Shown here piece by piece: positions 45,800 to 55,631 of a stretch of DNA of 64,000 bases. The position numbers and the translations under genes were made by a program. The DNA comes from Halpernia frigidisoli. Its GTDB lineage: Bacteria > Bacteroidota > Bacteroidia > Flavobacteriales > Weeksellaceae. The notes under the pieces were generated by a model. That model was not told where the DNA came from. It saw only the letters and a program-made list of their open reading frames with translations, and did no database searches. How positions within the stretch are numbered: position 1 is the first letter of the stretch; every line of letters starts with the position of its first letter. The stretch is from assembly GCF_900113805.1 (NCBI RefSeq), contig NZ_FOQT01000003.1:186001-250000 (forward strand). Reading direction: 5' to 3'.

Positions 45800-47932
45800 C
45801 TATTTTACCAAAGATAATTCACTTACGATGTGGCCTGCGCCTGCATATTTGTCAATTACCCAAAGTACATAGCGAACATCAACGTTAATCGTTTTCTGCA
45901 ATTTTGGTTCAAAAACAATGTCGCCAGAAAGCGCTTCGCTGTTTCCGTCAAAAGCCAAACCGATCAATCTTCCGTAACCGTCAATCACTGGTGAACCGGA
46001 ATTTCCGCCCGTGATGTCATTATTTGTTAAGAAATTAATTGGCATATAACCGCTTCTGTCTTTATACATTCCGAAGTCTTTCTTTTTGTATAGATCTAAA
46101 ACTTTCTGTGGAAGATCAAATTCTTCATCACCTTTTTTGTACTTGTCAACCATTCCGCCCATTGTGGTGTAGAAATTTTCTTTCACACCTTTGTAATTTC
46201 TATCATCTCTTTTTGGCAAAACGTCAACCTGACCGTAAGTTAACCTCATCGTAGAATTTGCGTCAGGATAGAATTTTTTGTCCGGACTTGCCATCATTAA
46301 ACCTGCTAAATAAAGACGGTTATTTTTTTCAAAACTTTCATCCACTTTTACAAATCTTCCTGATAACATTTTATAATCTGAGATATAAGCATTTGCAAAC
46401 TGAAATAATTGGTCACCGTCAATTTTTAATCTGTCAGGATTATTTAAAAACATTACTGCAGATTCTTTGTTTGCAAAAATAGAAGATGCTGCAACTAATG
46501 ATAAGTTTTTGGCATCTGCACCTAAAACTGCAGGCGACGCAACGTCTTTAGAAACTCTTTGCTGGTAAAGATTTACCAAAGAATTAAGCATCTCGCCTTC
46601 TACATTAGCATGAAAATTATCATAAAGTCTGTCAATTGCTGCCTGCACTTTTGGTTTCATCGCTGCTTGTCCGGCCGCATCCTGATCAGCATAAGTTTTA
46701 AATAAACTTCCCAAAGAGAAAGCGACAGGAATATATTTTGCGTTTCTCTGCAGTTGCGAAGAAAAATTACGTTCTACATTTCTCTCCGAAATTTGTTTGT
46801 AATAAGCTTGGATATCATTTAAAACACCACCATAAACCGGTTCATTTTCCGGTAAAAGTGCCCATTTTTGATAAGCTGCTTCAGCTTGTTGTTTTTCGGC
46901 AACAGTTCCATTTGCATTTACTGCATCAATTGTTCCCTGACGATTTTTCCAGTAATTCGCTACACTAGCATATTGTGACGCATAATCTAAGCGCGTTGCA
47001 TCATCTTTATCCATGTATTTTTTCATAACATCCATAGATAATTTTGAAGCTTCTACCCAAGCCGGATAATCTTTTGTAGTCATTTGCTGAATTCCAAATG
47101 AAGTTAAATACCGGTTTGTAGTTCCCGGATATCCAAGAATCATTGCAAAATCACCAGGTTTGTAACCTTTAAGAGAAACCGGTAAAAAATGCTTTGGTTT
47201 CAAAGGCACATTTCCCATTGCGTATTCTGCAGGATTATTATTCGCATCTGCGTAAACTCTGAAAATACTAAAATCCGCAGTATGACGCGGCCATTCCCAG
47301 TTGTCTGTATCGCCACCAAATTTTCCTAAAGAAGCCGGCGGAGCGCCAACTAAACGAATATCTTTATAATCCTGATAAACGAAATAATAAAATTCATTTC
47401 CTTTAAAAAAATCTTTTACAACAACAGTATATTTTCCGTTTTCAGAATTTTCTGTCTGGATTGCTTTGTATTCTGCGTCAATCGCTGCTTTTCTGGCTTC
47501 CGCCGTCATGTCACTAGTTAATTTAGTATTGATGCGTTTAGAAACATCATCCATTCTTACCAAAAATCTAACGTAAAGATTTTTCGCATTAAATTCCTGA
47601 TCGCGTTTCATCGCCCAATAACCATTTTTTAAATAATCTTTTTCCGGTGTAGAAGCTGCTGCGATCGCATCATAACCGCAATGGTGATTCGTAAAAACCA
47701 AACCTTGCGAAGAAACGATCTCGCCCGTACAAAAACCACCAAAACTTACGATGGCGTCTTTTAAACTCGAATTATTTACGGAATAAATCTCATCCGGCGT
47801 AAGATGCAAACCTTCCTTTTGCATGTCTGTTCCGTTCAGTCTTTTCACCAACATCATCAGCCACATTCCCTCGTCTGCACGCATTTGCAGAAAGCTTAGA
47901 AGAAAAGTGCATAATAAAAATACTTTTTTCAT
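45800..47932 (-). CDS. S46 family dipeptidyl peptidase, DPP7-like
   Basis: Periplasmic exopeptidase that removes dipeptides from oligopeptides, feeding amino-acid catabolism. Signal peptide MKKVFLLCTFLLSFLQMRAD. Chymotrypsin-type triad parts: FTNHHCGYDAI (His) near residue 85 and TGGNSGSPVIDGYG with Ser645. Eighteen residues later is Gly663 in LAFDGN, the specificity position: glycine in DPP7 (hydrophobic P1), arginine in DPP11 (acidic P1). DPP7-type specificity is therefore inferred. The 710 residues match the family. Confidence 0.94.
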   Translation of the reverse strand: MKKVFLLCTFLLSFLQMRADEGMWLMMLVKRLNGTDMQKEGLHLTPDEIYSVNNSSLKDAIVSFGGFCTGEIVSSQGLVFTNHHCGYDAIAAASTPEKDYLKNGYWAMKRDQEFNAKNLYVRFLVRMDDVSKRINTKLTSDMTAEARKAAIDAEYKAIQTENSENGKYTVVVKDFFKGNEFYYFVYQDYKDIRLVGAPPASLGKFGGDTDNWEWPRHTADFSIFRVYADANNNPAEYAMGNVPLKPKHFLPVSLKGYKPGDFAMILGYPGTTNRYLTSFGIQQMTTKDYPAWVEASKLSMDVMKKYMDKDDATRLDYASQYASVANYWKNRQGTIDAVNANGTVAEKQQAEAAYQKWALLPENEPVYGGVLNDIQAYYKQISERNVERNFSSQLQRNAKYIPVAFSLGSLFKTYADQDAAGQAAMKPKVQAAIDRLYDNFHANVEGEMLNSLVNLYQQRVSKDVASPAVLGADAKNLSLVAASSIFANKESAVMFLNNPDRLKIDGDQLFQFANAYISDYKMLSGRFVKVDESFEKNNRLYLAGLMMASPDKKFYPDANSTMRLTYGQVDVLPKRDDRNYKGVKENFYTTMGGMVDKYKKGDEEFDLPQKVLDLYKKKDFGMYKDRSGYMPINFLTNNDITGGNSGSPVIDGYGRLIGLAFDGNSEALSGDIVFEPKLQKTINVDVRYVLWVIDKYAGAGHIVSELSLVK

Positions 47933-47995
47933 ATTAAATTTTTTAGTTCCGCTAATTTAACAAAATGCTTCTAATTAAAGATTATTAAACAAAAA

Positions 47996-48015
47996 AAGAC
48001 GGAAAATTCCATCTT
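47996..48015 (-). terminator. Terminator downstream of the minus-strand elaA-like operon
   Basis: AAGACGGA (47996-48003) pairs with TCCATCTT (48008-48015, one G-T pair). On the minus strand the stem is followed by seven T. Confidence 0.65.
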
Positions 48016-48069
48016 CAATTTTTTTTGGTAAAGTTTGACTTTATATAATGTTTAACTTTTATTTTTTTA

Positions 48070-48148
48070 TGACAGCTTTTCCGCCTTCCGTTCCCGCTTT
48101 TTTGTTCCGCTTTGCTTCACAAAAAGAGCTTCACTCAAGTCGGGCTGC
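48070..48148 (+). repeat. REP-like intergenic repeat, copy 3
   Basis: Left end TGACAGCTTTTCCGCCTTCC then GTTCCC, right end CTCAAGTCGGGCTGC. Inner inverted repeat GCTTTTTTGT (48096-48105) against ACAAAAAGAGC (48119-48129). Shares the preceding ATTTTTTTATG with copy 4. It lies in the 351-bp gap downstream of the elaA-like gene; the rest of the gap is AT-rich without ORFs. Confidence 0.85.
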
Positions 48149-48283
48149 AGGTTTTTGCGATAAATAAGGTTTGTAAATAATTAGAGATAGATTTTTTTCC
48201 CTTGAAATTTAAAAAAGAATAATTTAGAAAAATTAAATCCGCCCAAATCTTTGAAATCTGTTTGAGATAGAACCTTTGAAAAA

Positions 48284-48739
48284 TTAATCAACCTTCAAAA
48301 TCATTTCCGTGTGCGGAATATCATCTTCCAGATATTTTTTGCCTGTGTCGACAAAACCAAAATTAGAATAAAATTTAATTAAATAATCTTGAGCGGAAAT
48401 TCTCACTGATTTACTTCTCAATTGGTTAAAAATTATCTGCAAACTATAACCAACCAAAATTTTACCCAAACCTTCACCTCGAACAGATTTCGAAGTCAAG
48501 ACCCGACCAATACTCGCTTCCGGATATTTTATGTTTTCTTTAAAGATTCTCAGATAAGCAACGATTTCACCGTTTTTTTCGGCCCAAAGATGAATGGCTT
48601 TTTGGTCATAATTGTCAGCGTCCAAATAATAGCAAGTTTGCTCTACCACAAAAACCTCCTGCCGAATATTTAAAATTTTATAAACCTCTTCTGCAGATAA
48701 TTCTGAAAAATTTTTAACTTTCCAAACTAAATCGGTCAT
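48284..48739 (-). CDS. GNAT family N-acetyltransferase, ElaA-like
   Basis: 151 residues. ElaA hallmark N-terminus [20 protein letters not shown], then the acetyl-CoA loop [20 protein letters not shown] and the C-terminal [10 protein letters not shown]. Substrate unknown. The start overlaps the engB stop by 4 bp (ATGA), so translation is coupled to engB. Confidence 0.92.
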   Translation of the reverse strand: MTDLVWKVKNFSELSAEEVYKILNIRQEVFVVEQTCYYLDADNYDQKAIHLWAEKNGEIVAYLRIFKENIKYPEASIGRVLTSKSVRGEGLGKILVGYSLQIIFNQLRSKSVRISAQDYLIKFYSNFGFVDTGKKYLEDDIPHTEMILKVD

Positions 48740-49356
48740 GAAAATTTTATATTATTTTTTACCAACATCTCATTTGTCGTGCGGATAAAGTCTAAAATAA
48801 GATCTCCACCCAGTTTTTTCTCCGCAGAAGTCACAAACATTTCAGGCACTTCTTCCCAGGTTTTGAGAAGTTCTTCTCTATAAACGGCCACATTTTTATC
48901 TGCCGCGCCAGGTTTTAATTTGTCTGCTTTTGTAAAGGCAATACTAAACGGAACAGCACTTTCACCGCACCATTCCATAAATTCAAGATCAATTTTTTGT
49001 GGCGCCAGACGAATATCAATTAAAACAAAAAGATTAACCAAATTGGTTCTGTTTAAAATATAATTGGTGATAATTTTTTCAAAATCTCTTCTCATTGACT
49101 TTGAAACGCGCGCATATCCAAAACCTGGTAAATCTGTTAGTGACCAATTTTCATTCACTAAAAAATGATTGATCAGTTGTGTTTTCCCGGGCGTTTGTGA
49201 AGTTTTTGCTAAATCTTTGTGATTCATCATCGCATTAATGAGAGAAGATTTTCCCACATTTGAGCGACCAATAAATGCATATTCCGGCATATTTGGTTCC
49301 GGACAATCCTGCCATCTACTGCTGCTTTTTACAAATTCTGCTGTTTTTATTACCAT
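48736..49356 (-). CDS. engB: Ribosome biogenesis GTPase EngB (YihA/YsxC)
   Basis: GTPase for large-subunit assembly. G1 is [17 protein letters not shown]2 region [13 protein letters not shown]3 DLPGFGYA, G4 FTKADKL, G5 [10 protein letters not shown] take ATG 49356 ([12 protein letters not shown]), giving 206 residues as in relatives; an ATG at 49386 lies inside a hairpin and would add 10 odd residues. Middle gene of an esterase-engB-elaA minus-strand run. Confidence 0.95.
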   Translation of the reverse strand: MVIKTAEFVKSSSRWQDCPEPNMPEYAFIGRSNVGKSSLINAMMNHKDLAKTSQTPGKTQLINHFLVNENWSLTDLPGFGYARVSKSMRRDFEKIITNYILNRTNLVNLFVLIDIRLAPQKIDLEFMEWCGESAVPFSIAFTKADKLKPGAADKNVAVYREELLKTWEEVPEMFVTSAEKKLGGDLILDFIRTTNEMLVKNNIKFS

Positions 49357-49362
49357 ACTAAA

Positions 49363-49387
49363 AATGGAGGTTTTTACATCCTCCATT
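49363..49387 (-). terminator. Hairpin between the esterase gene and engB
   Basis: AATGGAGG (49363-49370) pairs with CCTCCATT (49380-49387). On the minus strand it follows the esterase stop codon and is trailed by only a few T, so it may attenuate, not stop, transcription into engB. Confidence 0.55.
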
Positions 49388-49391
49388 GTTT

Positions 49392-50150
49392 TTATTTATT
49401 TTCTATCCACTTATGAAGAATCTCGTTAAATTCTTCCGGTTTTTCCATCATTGCGGCGTGGCCACATTCATCAATCCAGTACAAATCTGAATTAGGAATA
49501 AATTTATTCATGTCAATTGCCACTTCCGGCGGCGTCACATTATCCTGTTTTCCCCAAATAATACAAACCGGACATTTAATATTTGGAAGATCATTCAGCA
49601 TATTGTGTTTGATAGCACTTCTCGCAAGCATGACAGTTTTAATACCTTTCATGCGGTCATTTACTAAAGCAAAAACCTCATCCACCAACTCGTCAGTTGC
49701 GATTGTTGGATCAAAAAAAACCTCTTCTGTTTTCTTCTTTATATATTCTTTATCGCCTTTTCTGGGGAAACTATCGCCGAAAGTTCTTTCATATAATCCC
49801 GAACTTCCTGTTAAAACTAAATTTTCAACCAGGTCAGGTCGTGTTGTTGTCAAAATCAAACCAACGTGTCCACCCATAGAATTTCCAACAATTGTGACAG
49901 GTTTTCCAATTTCTTCGTCAATAAATTTTGCTACAAATTTTGCAATTGTTGTGAGGTTTGTATTTAAAACTGGTAAATCATAAATCGGTAAAACCGGCAC
50001 GAATACCGAAAATCCTTTTTCTGAGAAAAAATTTACCATACTGGTAAAATTACTTAGTCCGCCCATTAAACCATGCAGCAAGACCAAAGGCTGACCTTCT
50101 CCTTCATGAATAAAATCGAACTTTTTTTGTTTTTTTATTTTAAATCTCAT
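49392..50150 (-). CDS. Alpha/beta hydrolase
   Basis: 252 residues of the classic fold without a signal peptide. HG motif [18 protein letters not shown], nucleophile elbow [11 protein letters not shown], acid in [12 protein letters not shown], and histidine in [15 protein letters not shown]. The likely triad is complete. Resembles MhpC/BioH-like esterases; substrate unknown. Divergent from mraZ, first gene of the engB unit. Confidence 0.9.
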   Translation of the reverse strand: MRFKIKKQKKFDFIHEGEGQPLVLLHGLMGGLSNFTSMVNFFSEKGFSVFVPVLPIYDLPVLNTNLTTIAKFVAKFIDEEIGKPVTIVGNSMGGHVGLILTTTRPDLVENLVLTGSSGLYERTFGDSFPRKGDKEYIKKKTEEVFFDPTIATDELVDEVFALVNDRMKGIKTVMLARSAIKHNMLNDLPNIKCPVCIIWGKQDNVTPPEVAIDMNKFIPNSDLYWIDECGHAAMMEKPEEFNEILHKWIENK

Positions 50151-50358
50151 AACCTTTTTCTGGGGCTTGGCAAAAATACAAATTTAACACCAATTTATAA
50201 ACATTTTTTGGCTTTGTTAATGTTACTGATTATTAGGTAAAAATATCAAAATTTTATAAATGTTTGAAATAAAAGTTTGATTGCTAAAATATTTAAAATC
50301 AAATAATTAAGTAAACACGGGCGTTTTCAGATTTATTTATCCACATTAAGTCAAAAAG

Positions 50359-50383
50359 TGGGAAAAAGTGGGAGAATATGGAA
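50359..50383 (+). promoter_or_regulatory. MraZ operator (TGGGA direct repeats)
   Basis: TGGGA at 50359-50363 and 50369-50373, with a weaker TGGAA at 50379-50383, spaced exactly 10 bp. MraZ binds TGGGN repeats with 5-bp spacers in other bacteria. It lies just upstream of the -7 box, so binding should block transcription: autoregulation of the dcw cluster. Confidence 0.8.
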
Positions 50384-50391
50384 ATATTTTA

Positions 50392-50399
50392 TAAATTTG
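50392..50399 (+). promoter_or_regulatory. Candidate promoter of the dcw cluster
   Basis: TAAATTTG matches TAnnTTTG and ends 6 bp before the mraZ ATG. The -33 zone overlaps the MraZ boxes. A start site here would leave mraZ with almost no 5' leader. Confidence 0.5.
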
Positions 50400-50405
50400 T
50401 CCCAA

Positions 50406-50876
50406 ATGAATCAATTCATCGGAACATACGAATGTAAGATAGACGACAAAGGTCGCCTAAAAGTGCCATCTTCACTTGTGAAGCAAATGGCCACATTCAC
50501 CGATGGCACATTCATAGTTAAACGCTCTGTTTTTCAGGCTTGTCTGGAAGTTTATCCACCAAATGCATGGGAAAAAGTGATGTCAAAAATCAACGGATTG
50601 AACCGATTCATTAAGAAAAATGCAGACTTCATCCGCCTTTTTACAGCAGGTGTCAAAATGGTGGAATTTGATTCTGCGGGACGTTTACAGATTTCTAAAG
50701 ACTTAACGACATTTGCTAATTTGACGAAAGAAATTGTGATCACAAGCGCAGGTGAAATTTTTGAAATCTGGGATAAAGAATCGTACGAAAAGGTAATTTA
50801 CGGCAGTGATATTGATTTTGCGGCTTTGGCAGAAGACGTGATGGGAACTTTAAATTTAGATGAAAATGTATCATAA
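50406..50876 (+). CDS. mraZ: Transcriptional regulator MraZ
   Basis: DNA-binding repressor of its own division/cell-wall operon. From ATG 50406 (MNQFIGTYECKIDDKGRLKV) the 156 residues contain two AbrB-type halves with DDKGRLKVPSSL and DSAGRLQISKDL. The longer frame from 50358 is rejected: it starts inside the operator. Overlaps rsmH by 17 bp. Confidence 0.96.
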   Translation: MNQFIGTYECKIDDKGRLKVPSSLVKQMATFTDGTFIVKRSVFQACLEVYPPNAWEKVMSKINGLNRFIKKNADFIRLFTAGVKMVEFDSAGRLQISKDLTTFANLTKEIVITSAGEIFEIWDKESYEKVIYGSDIDFAALAEDVMGTLNLDENVS

Positions 50877-51759
50877 TCCAGTTTTGCTGCACAAAAGCGT
50901 AGAAGATCTCATTACAAATCCCGATGGAATTTATGTAGATGTTACTTTTGGCGGCGGTGGACATTCGCGTGAAATTTTAAAAAAATTATCACCAAAAGGC
51001 AGACTTTTTAGTTTTGACCAAGATCTGGATGCGTTAGAAAATACAATCGATGATGAAAGATTTACTTTGATTAATCAGAATTTTCGGTTTTTAGAAAACT
51101 CGCTTTTGGCTTACGGCATTTCTTCAGTTGATGGAGTTTTAGCAGATCTAGGTGTTTCTTCTCACCAGTTTGACGAAGCAACCCGCGGATTTTCAACAAG
51201 AAGCGACGCGCCTTTGGATATGAGAATGAACGTAAAACAGCAGTTGGACGCAAAGAGAGTTATCAATAAATATGAAGAAGAGCACCTTGCTGATATTTTT
51301 CACAACTACGGGGAATTGCGAAATTCCAGAAAAATAGCGAAAGACATCGTTACAAAAAGGCTCATTAAACCAATAAAAACAACGCAGGAATTGAAAGATA
51401 TTTTTCAATATATCCCCGCACCAAATAGGAATAAATTTTATGCGCAGGTTTTTCAGGCGATTCGGATTGAGGTAAATCAGGAATTAGAGGCTTTAAAAGA
51501 AATGCTTGAGCAATCGTACAGAATTTTAAAACCAGAAGGAAGATTAGTCGTTATTTCTTATCATTCTTTGGAAGATCGTTTGGTAAAAAGATTTTTGAAA
51601 AATGGCAAGTTTGAAGGCGAACAACCGCGTGATATCTATGGAAATTTCCCTAAATTTTTTAATTTATTGCAGACTAAAGCAGTAATTCCAGATGAAAATG
51701 AGATAGAAGAAAATAGCCGCGCAAGAAGTGCAAAAATGCGCACTGGAATAAAAATTTAA
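50860..51759 (+). CDS. rsmH: 16S rRNA (cytosine(1402)-N(4))-methyltransferase
   Basis: Methylates N4 of C1402 in the decoding centre. YHNPVLLHKSVEDLI at the start, SAM loop VDVTFGGGGHSREIL, ADLGVSSHQFDEATRGFS, and VISYHSLEDRLVKRF. The 299 residues fit the family. The start could be ATG 50860 or 50866; both lie inside the end of mraZ, implying coupled translation. Confidence 0.97.
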   Translation: MKMYHNPVLLHKSVEDLITNPDGIYVDVTFGGGGHSREILKKLSPKGRLFSFDQDLDALENTIDDERFTLINQNFRFLENSLLAYGISSVDGVLADLGVSSHQFDEATRGFSTRSDAPLDMRMNVKQQLDAKRVINKYEEEHLADIFHNYGELRNSRKIAKDIVTKRLIKPIKTTQELKDIFQYIPAPNRNKFYAQVFQAIRIEVNQELEALKEMLEQSYRILKPEGRLVVISYHSLEDRLVKRFLKNGKFEGEQPRDIYGNFPKFFNLLQTKAVIPDENEIEENSRARSAKMRTGIKI

Positions 51760-51764
51760 ACAAA

Positions 51765-52130
51765 TTGGTAAAAAAACCAACATATAAAACCCAGAAGAAA
51801 CTCACTTTTATTGATATTTTAAAAGGAAATTTTCTCAACCGTGATGAAGTAAAAATTCATTACAAATATTTTCTGTTGATTTTTGTCTTAATGATGATCA
51901 TGATTTACAGCAATCATCTGGTAAGTACAAAAATTGAACAGGTGAATGCGTTAAAAGAACAAACTGAAGAATATAAATCAAGAAATGCGTACGCACAAAG
52001 TAAATTAATAAAGGTAAAATTAGAATCTGAACTTGGAAAAGAAATGGTCGCAGATTCTTTACTGACACTTGAAAATCACCCACATAAATTACTGATAAAA
52101 CTAGATCCATCTGATGCAAAAGCAAAATGA
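51765..52130 (+). CDS. ftsL: FtsL-like cell division protein
   Basis: Small bitopic membrane protein: cytoplasmic 30 residues, one membrane segment (KYFLLIFVLMMIMIYS), then a coiled-coil-like stretch (KIEQVNALKEQTEEYKSRNA). By position and shape it is FtsL, which joins the divisome with FtsQ and activates FtsW/FtsI. It starts at TTG and overlaps ftsI by 17 bp. Sequence conservation in this family is low, so synteny carries the call. Confidence 0.88.
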   Translation: MVKKPTYKTQKKLTFIDILKGNFLNRDEVKIHYKYFLLIFVLMMIMIYSNHLVSTKIEQVNALKEQTEEYKSRNAYAQSKLIKVKLESELGKEMVADSLLTLENHPHKLLIKLDPSDAKAK

Positions 52131-54099
52131 ATATGACGTAAAACGAAAAAACGCGTTGCGATGGGGTTACCTTTTTGCACTGACGGCGTTGGTTGTATTC
52201 GTGATATTTATTGCGCGCATTGCTATTCTACAAAACACCAATGTTGAGGAAATTCAGGACGATTATATCAATAAAAATTATAGAGAAGCAACTCTTCCTG
52301 CTGCCCGTGGAAATCTATATGCTTCTGACGGTTCGATCTTAGCGACCACTGTTATGCGCTACGATGTTTTTTTAGATTTCAGAACGATGCGTGATACTAT
52401 TTATAATAATAATATTTCCGCGCTTACTGATTCTTTAAGTTTAATGTTTGGCAAACCCCGAAATTATTTCCGGGCGAAATTTGATTCGCAGAAAAAGGCT
52501 AAAAATCAGTATTACCAATTGATCAAAGGTTTAGATTTTGACGAATATGACAGAATAAGACACTTCCCTATTTTCAATAAAGGTAAAAATAAAGGCGGTT
52601 TTATCATTGACAGAAATTTTAAAAGAGAATTGGCAACCACAGAAATTGGCGCGGGCACAATTGGAATGGATAATGGCGAATATTCTTCCGGTCTGGAAGG
52701 TGCGTTTTCTAAATATTTAACAGGAACAGACGGTACGAGATTAGAGCAAAGAATTAACTCAAGCCAATGGAAACCAATCGATTACTGGAAAGTAAAAGAA
52801 CCGGTTGATGGACAGGATGTTTATACAACTTTAGATCTAAGAATCCAGGATATCGCCCATTCTGCTTTAGAAAAACAATTGATAAAATTCAATGCAGATC
52901 ACGGCTGTGTGGTTGTAATGGAAGTCGCCACAGGAAAAGTAAAAGCAATGGTAAATCTCCGTCGCACAGAACCCGGAATTTACGCGGATGCCTACAATTA
53001 TATCATTAAAGACGCAACAGAACCTGGTTCAACTTTTAAAACTGTTTCGCTTTTAGCGGCGATGGACGATGGTTTAATCGATGAAAATACCCGCGTTCAA
53101 ACTTCAACCGCCTGGACTTACGAAGGACAAAAAATTACAGATCACGGAAGCGGAAATTATGACGTTAGTGATGTTTTGGCGCATTCAAGCAACGTTGGCG
53201 CGGCAAAATTAATTACTGGTGCTTATCGCGATAAGCCGGAAGTTTTTTTAGACCATCTTAGAAAATGGAAAATGTTTGATAAAATGGACATTGAACTTCC
53301 CGGCGTTGTAAAACCAATTATTGTAACACCAGAAAATAAACGCTGGAACAAAGCGACTTTGGCGTCATTGGCTTATGGTTATTCCTCAAGATTTAGTCTG
53401 TTGCAAATGGCGGCATTTTACAATGGAATTGCAAATAAAGGCGTCATGCTAAAACCTCTTTTCATTGATAAAATTTTGAAAGACGGTCAGGAATTATTTA
53501 CCGGAAAACCGGAAATAATGGTGAAAAAAATGGCTTCAGAAAAAGCAATCGCCGAGATGACTTCTGCTTTAACGCAAGCCGTAGAAAAAGGAACCGCTAA
53601 AAGTATTTACACGCCAAATTTAAAAATCGCAGGAAAAACCGGAACCGCCAGATTTGAATACTGGAAACCCGGACCTTTTAAATATCAGGCCTCTTTTATG
53701 GGATTTTATCCGTCAGATAATCCAAAATATACTTGTGTTGTGATGATTAATCAGCCAGATACATCGATTGGTTTTTATGGCGCTTCAGTTTCTGCGCCCG
53801 TTTTTAAAGAAATAGCAGGAAAAACTTTCCTTAAAACACCATTAAATATTGAAAAAGACTTATTGAAAGATAAAAAAGTAGATTTCAGCAAAATGGTTCA
53901 TAATCCGGTAAAAGTGGTGATTGACTCAAACAAAATGCCGAATGTCACAGGTTTAATTGGTAAAAATATTATTCCTCAATTAGAAAATTTGGGATACAGC
54001 GTTAATTTTAAAGGCGTTGGGAAAATTAAAGGACAATTTCCACTTCAGGGAAGTGATTTAAAAAAGAATCAAAGAATATATTTGACTTTACAAAATTAA
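52114..54099 (+). CDS. ftsI: Septal peptidoglycan transpeptidase FtsI (PBP3) with PASTA domain
   Basis: Class B penicillin-binding protein of 661 residues. Membrane anchor at about 14-36, a dimerisation domain, then the transpeptidase with EPGSTFKTVSLL (Ser306, Lys309), HSSNVGAAKL and KTGTA (508-512). A C-terminal PASTA-like domain (NKMPNVTGLIGKNIIPQLEN, about 605-661) is typical for Bacteroidota. Overlaps ftsL by 17 bp. A short hairpin separates it from murE. Confidence 0.96.
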   Translation: MQKQNEYDVKRKNALRWGYLFALTALVVFVIFIARIAILQNTNVEEIQDDYINKNYREATLPAARGNLYASDGSILATTVMRYDVFLDFRTMRDTIYNNNISALTDSLSLMFGKPRNYFRAKFDSQKKAKNQYYQLIKGLDFDEYDRIRHFPIFNKGKNKGGFIIDRNFKRELATTEIGAGTIGMDNGEYSSGLEGAFSKYLTGTDGTRLEQRINSSQWKPIDYWKVKEPVDGQDVYTTLDLRIQDIAHSALEKQLIKFNADHGCVVVMEVATGKVKAMVNLRRTEPGIYADAYNYIIKDATEPGSTFKTVSLLAAMDDGLIDENTRVQTSTAWTYEGQKITDHGSGNYDVSDVLAHSSNVGAAKLITGAYRDKPEVFLDHLRKWKMFDKMDIELPGVVKPIIVTPENKRWNKATLASLAYGYSSRFSLLQMAAFYNGIANKGVMLKPLFIDKILKDGQELFTGKPEIMVKKMASEKAIAEMTSALTQAVEKGTAKSIYTPNLKIAGKTGTARFEYWKPGPFKYQASFMGFYPSDNPKYTCVVMINQPDTSIGFYGASVSAPVFKEIAGKTFLKTPLNIEKDLLKDKKVDFSKMVHNPVKVVIDSNKMPNVTGLIGKNIIPQLENLGYSVNFKGVGKIKGQFPLQGSDLKKNQRIYLTLQN

Positions 54100-54104
54100 T
54101 GTAG

Positions 54105-54125
54105 GAATTTGCCTTTGGCGAATTC
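54105..54125. repeat. Stem-TTT-stem hairpin between ftsI and murE
   Basis: GAATTTGCC (54105-54113), loop TTT, GGCGAATTC (54117-54125): a 9-bp stem with one G-T pair. No T run follows, so it is not an ordinary terminator. Same design as the hairpins at 58908-58924 and 60249-60267. Confidence 0.7.
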
Positions 54126-54155
54126 AAAAATCCTGAAAGGGTGAAATTATTATAA

Positions 54156-55616
54156 ATGAAATTAAAAGAACTTTTAAATAGAATTCCAACTTTAGAAATT
54201 CATGGTGAAATAAACCGTGAAGTCTCTGAAATTGTTTTTGACAGCAGAAAAGCCTTCAAAGCTTCTCTTTATGTTGCAGTAAAAGGAACAATTTCTGATG
54301 GTCATGATTTTATAAATTCTGCTATTGAAAAAGGAAGTTCAGTAATTGTTTGTGAAAATTTTCCAAATGATTTTAAAGAAAACTGTACTTACATTAAAGT
54401 AGAAAATGCTTCTAAAACTTTAGGCAAATTAGCCGCAAATTTTTATGGAAATCCTTCAGAAAAATTAAAGTTAATTGGCGTTACAGGCACAAACGGAAAA
54501 ACTTCAGTTTGCACACTGCTATTTGATGTTTTTAAAATTTTAGGTTATTCTTCAGCACTAATTTCAACTGTTGAATATAGAATTGGTGACGAAATTATTC
54601 CATCGACGCACACAACGCCAGACGTTTTAACCATTAATAAAATTTTAGCAAAAGCCCTGGAAATCGGTTGCGAATATGCTTTTACGGAAGTTTCTTCCCA
54701 CGGAATTCACCAGGATAGAATTGAAGGTTTGCATTTTAAAATCGCCGGTTTTACGAATATTACGCACGATCATTTAGATTATCACCACACATTTTTAGAA
54801 TATTTAAATACTAAAAAAAGATTTTTTGATGAATTGCCTTCTTCCGCCGTTGCCATTACAAATGTGGACGACAAAAACGGAAATGTAATGTTGCAAAATA
54901 CATTAGCAAAGAAAAAATCTTACGCCATGAAAACAATGGCAGATTTCCACGGAAAATTGTTGGAAGCGGATTTTAACGGCATGTTGATGAATTTCAACAA
55001 CAAAGAAGTTTGGACAACAATCACTGGAAAGTTTAATGTTTACAATTTGCTTTTAGTTTTTGGTATTGCATCAGAATGTGGTTTTGAGGAAAGCGAAATT
55101 TTGACCGCAATTTCTCAGTTAAAACGCGTCAAAGGAAGATTTGAAACTATAAAATCACCAAGCGGAATTTTCTTCATCGTCGACTATGCACATACGCCGG
55201 ATGCGCTGGAAAATATTTTAGACAGTATTAATGAGATCCGGACAAAAAATGAAAGATTGATCTGTGTTTTCGGTTGTGGCGGCGATCGGGACAAAACAAA
55301 ACGACCTGAAATGGGCGCAGTTGCAGCATCGAAATCAACTTTGGCAATTATAACTTCGGATAATCCGAGAAGTGAAAACCCGCAGGAAATTATCAAAGAA
55401 ATTGAAGCCGGTGTAAAACCGGAAAACTATAATAAATTTTTAAGCATTCCAGATCGGAAAGATGCGATAAAATCAGCCATAAAATTCGCAGAACCGAAAG
55501 ACATTATTTTGGTCGCCGGAAAAGGACACGAAAATTATCAGGAAATAAATGGCGTAAAACATCATTTTGATGACAAAGAAATTATTGCTGAACTTCTAAA
55601 TATTATGGGTAAGTAA
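54156..55616 (+). CDS. murE: UDP-N-acetylmuramoyl-tripeptide synthetase (meso-diaminopimelate adding)
   Basis: Adds the third residue to the peptidoglycan stem peptide. P-loop GVTGTNGKTSVC, THTTPDVLTINK, FTEVSSHGIHQDRI, the Mur ligase middle domain, and DNPRSENPQEII: the DNPR motif is the signature of the meso-diaminopimelate enzyme. The 486 residues are typical. In most relatives mraY follows directly; here a four-helix-bundle gene and its repeats lie in between. Confidence 0.97.
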   Translation: MKLKELLNRIPTLEIHGEINREVSEIVFDSRKAFKASLYVAVKGTISDGHDFINSAIEKGSSVIVCENFPNDFKENCTYIKVENASKTLGKLAANFYGNPSEKLKLIGVTGTNGKTSVCTLLFDVFKILGYSSALISTVEYRIGDEIIPSTHTTPDVLTINKILAKALEIGCEYAFTEVSSHGIHQDRIEGLHFKIAGFTNITHDHLDYHHTFLEYLNTKKRFFDELPSSAVAITNVDDKNGNVMLQNTLAKKKSYAMKTMADFHGKLLEADFNGMLMNFNNKEVWTTITGKFNVYNLLLVFGIASECGFEESEILTAISQLKRVKGRFETIKSPSGIFFIVDYAHTPDALENILDSINEIRTKNERLICVFGCGGDRDKTKRPEMGAVAASKSTLAIITSDNPRSENPQEIIKEIEAGVKPENYNKFLSIPDRKDAIKSAIKFAEPKDIILVAGKGHENYQEINGVKHHFDDKEIIAELLNIMGK

Positions 55617-55631
55617 TTATAAATGATGAAA

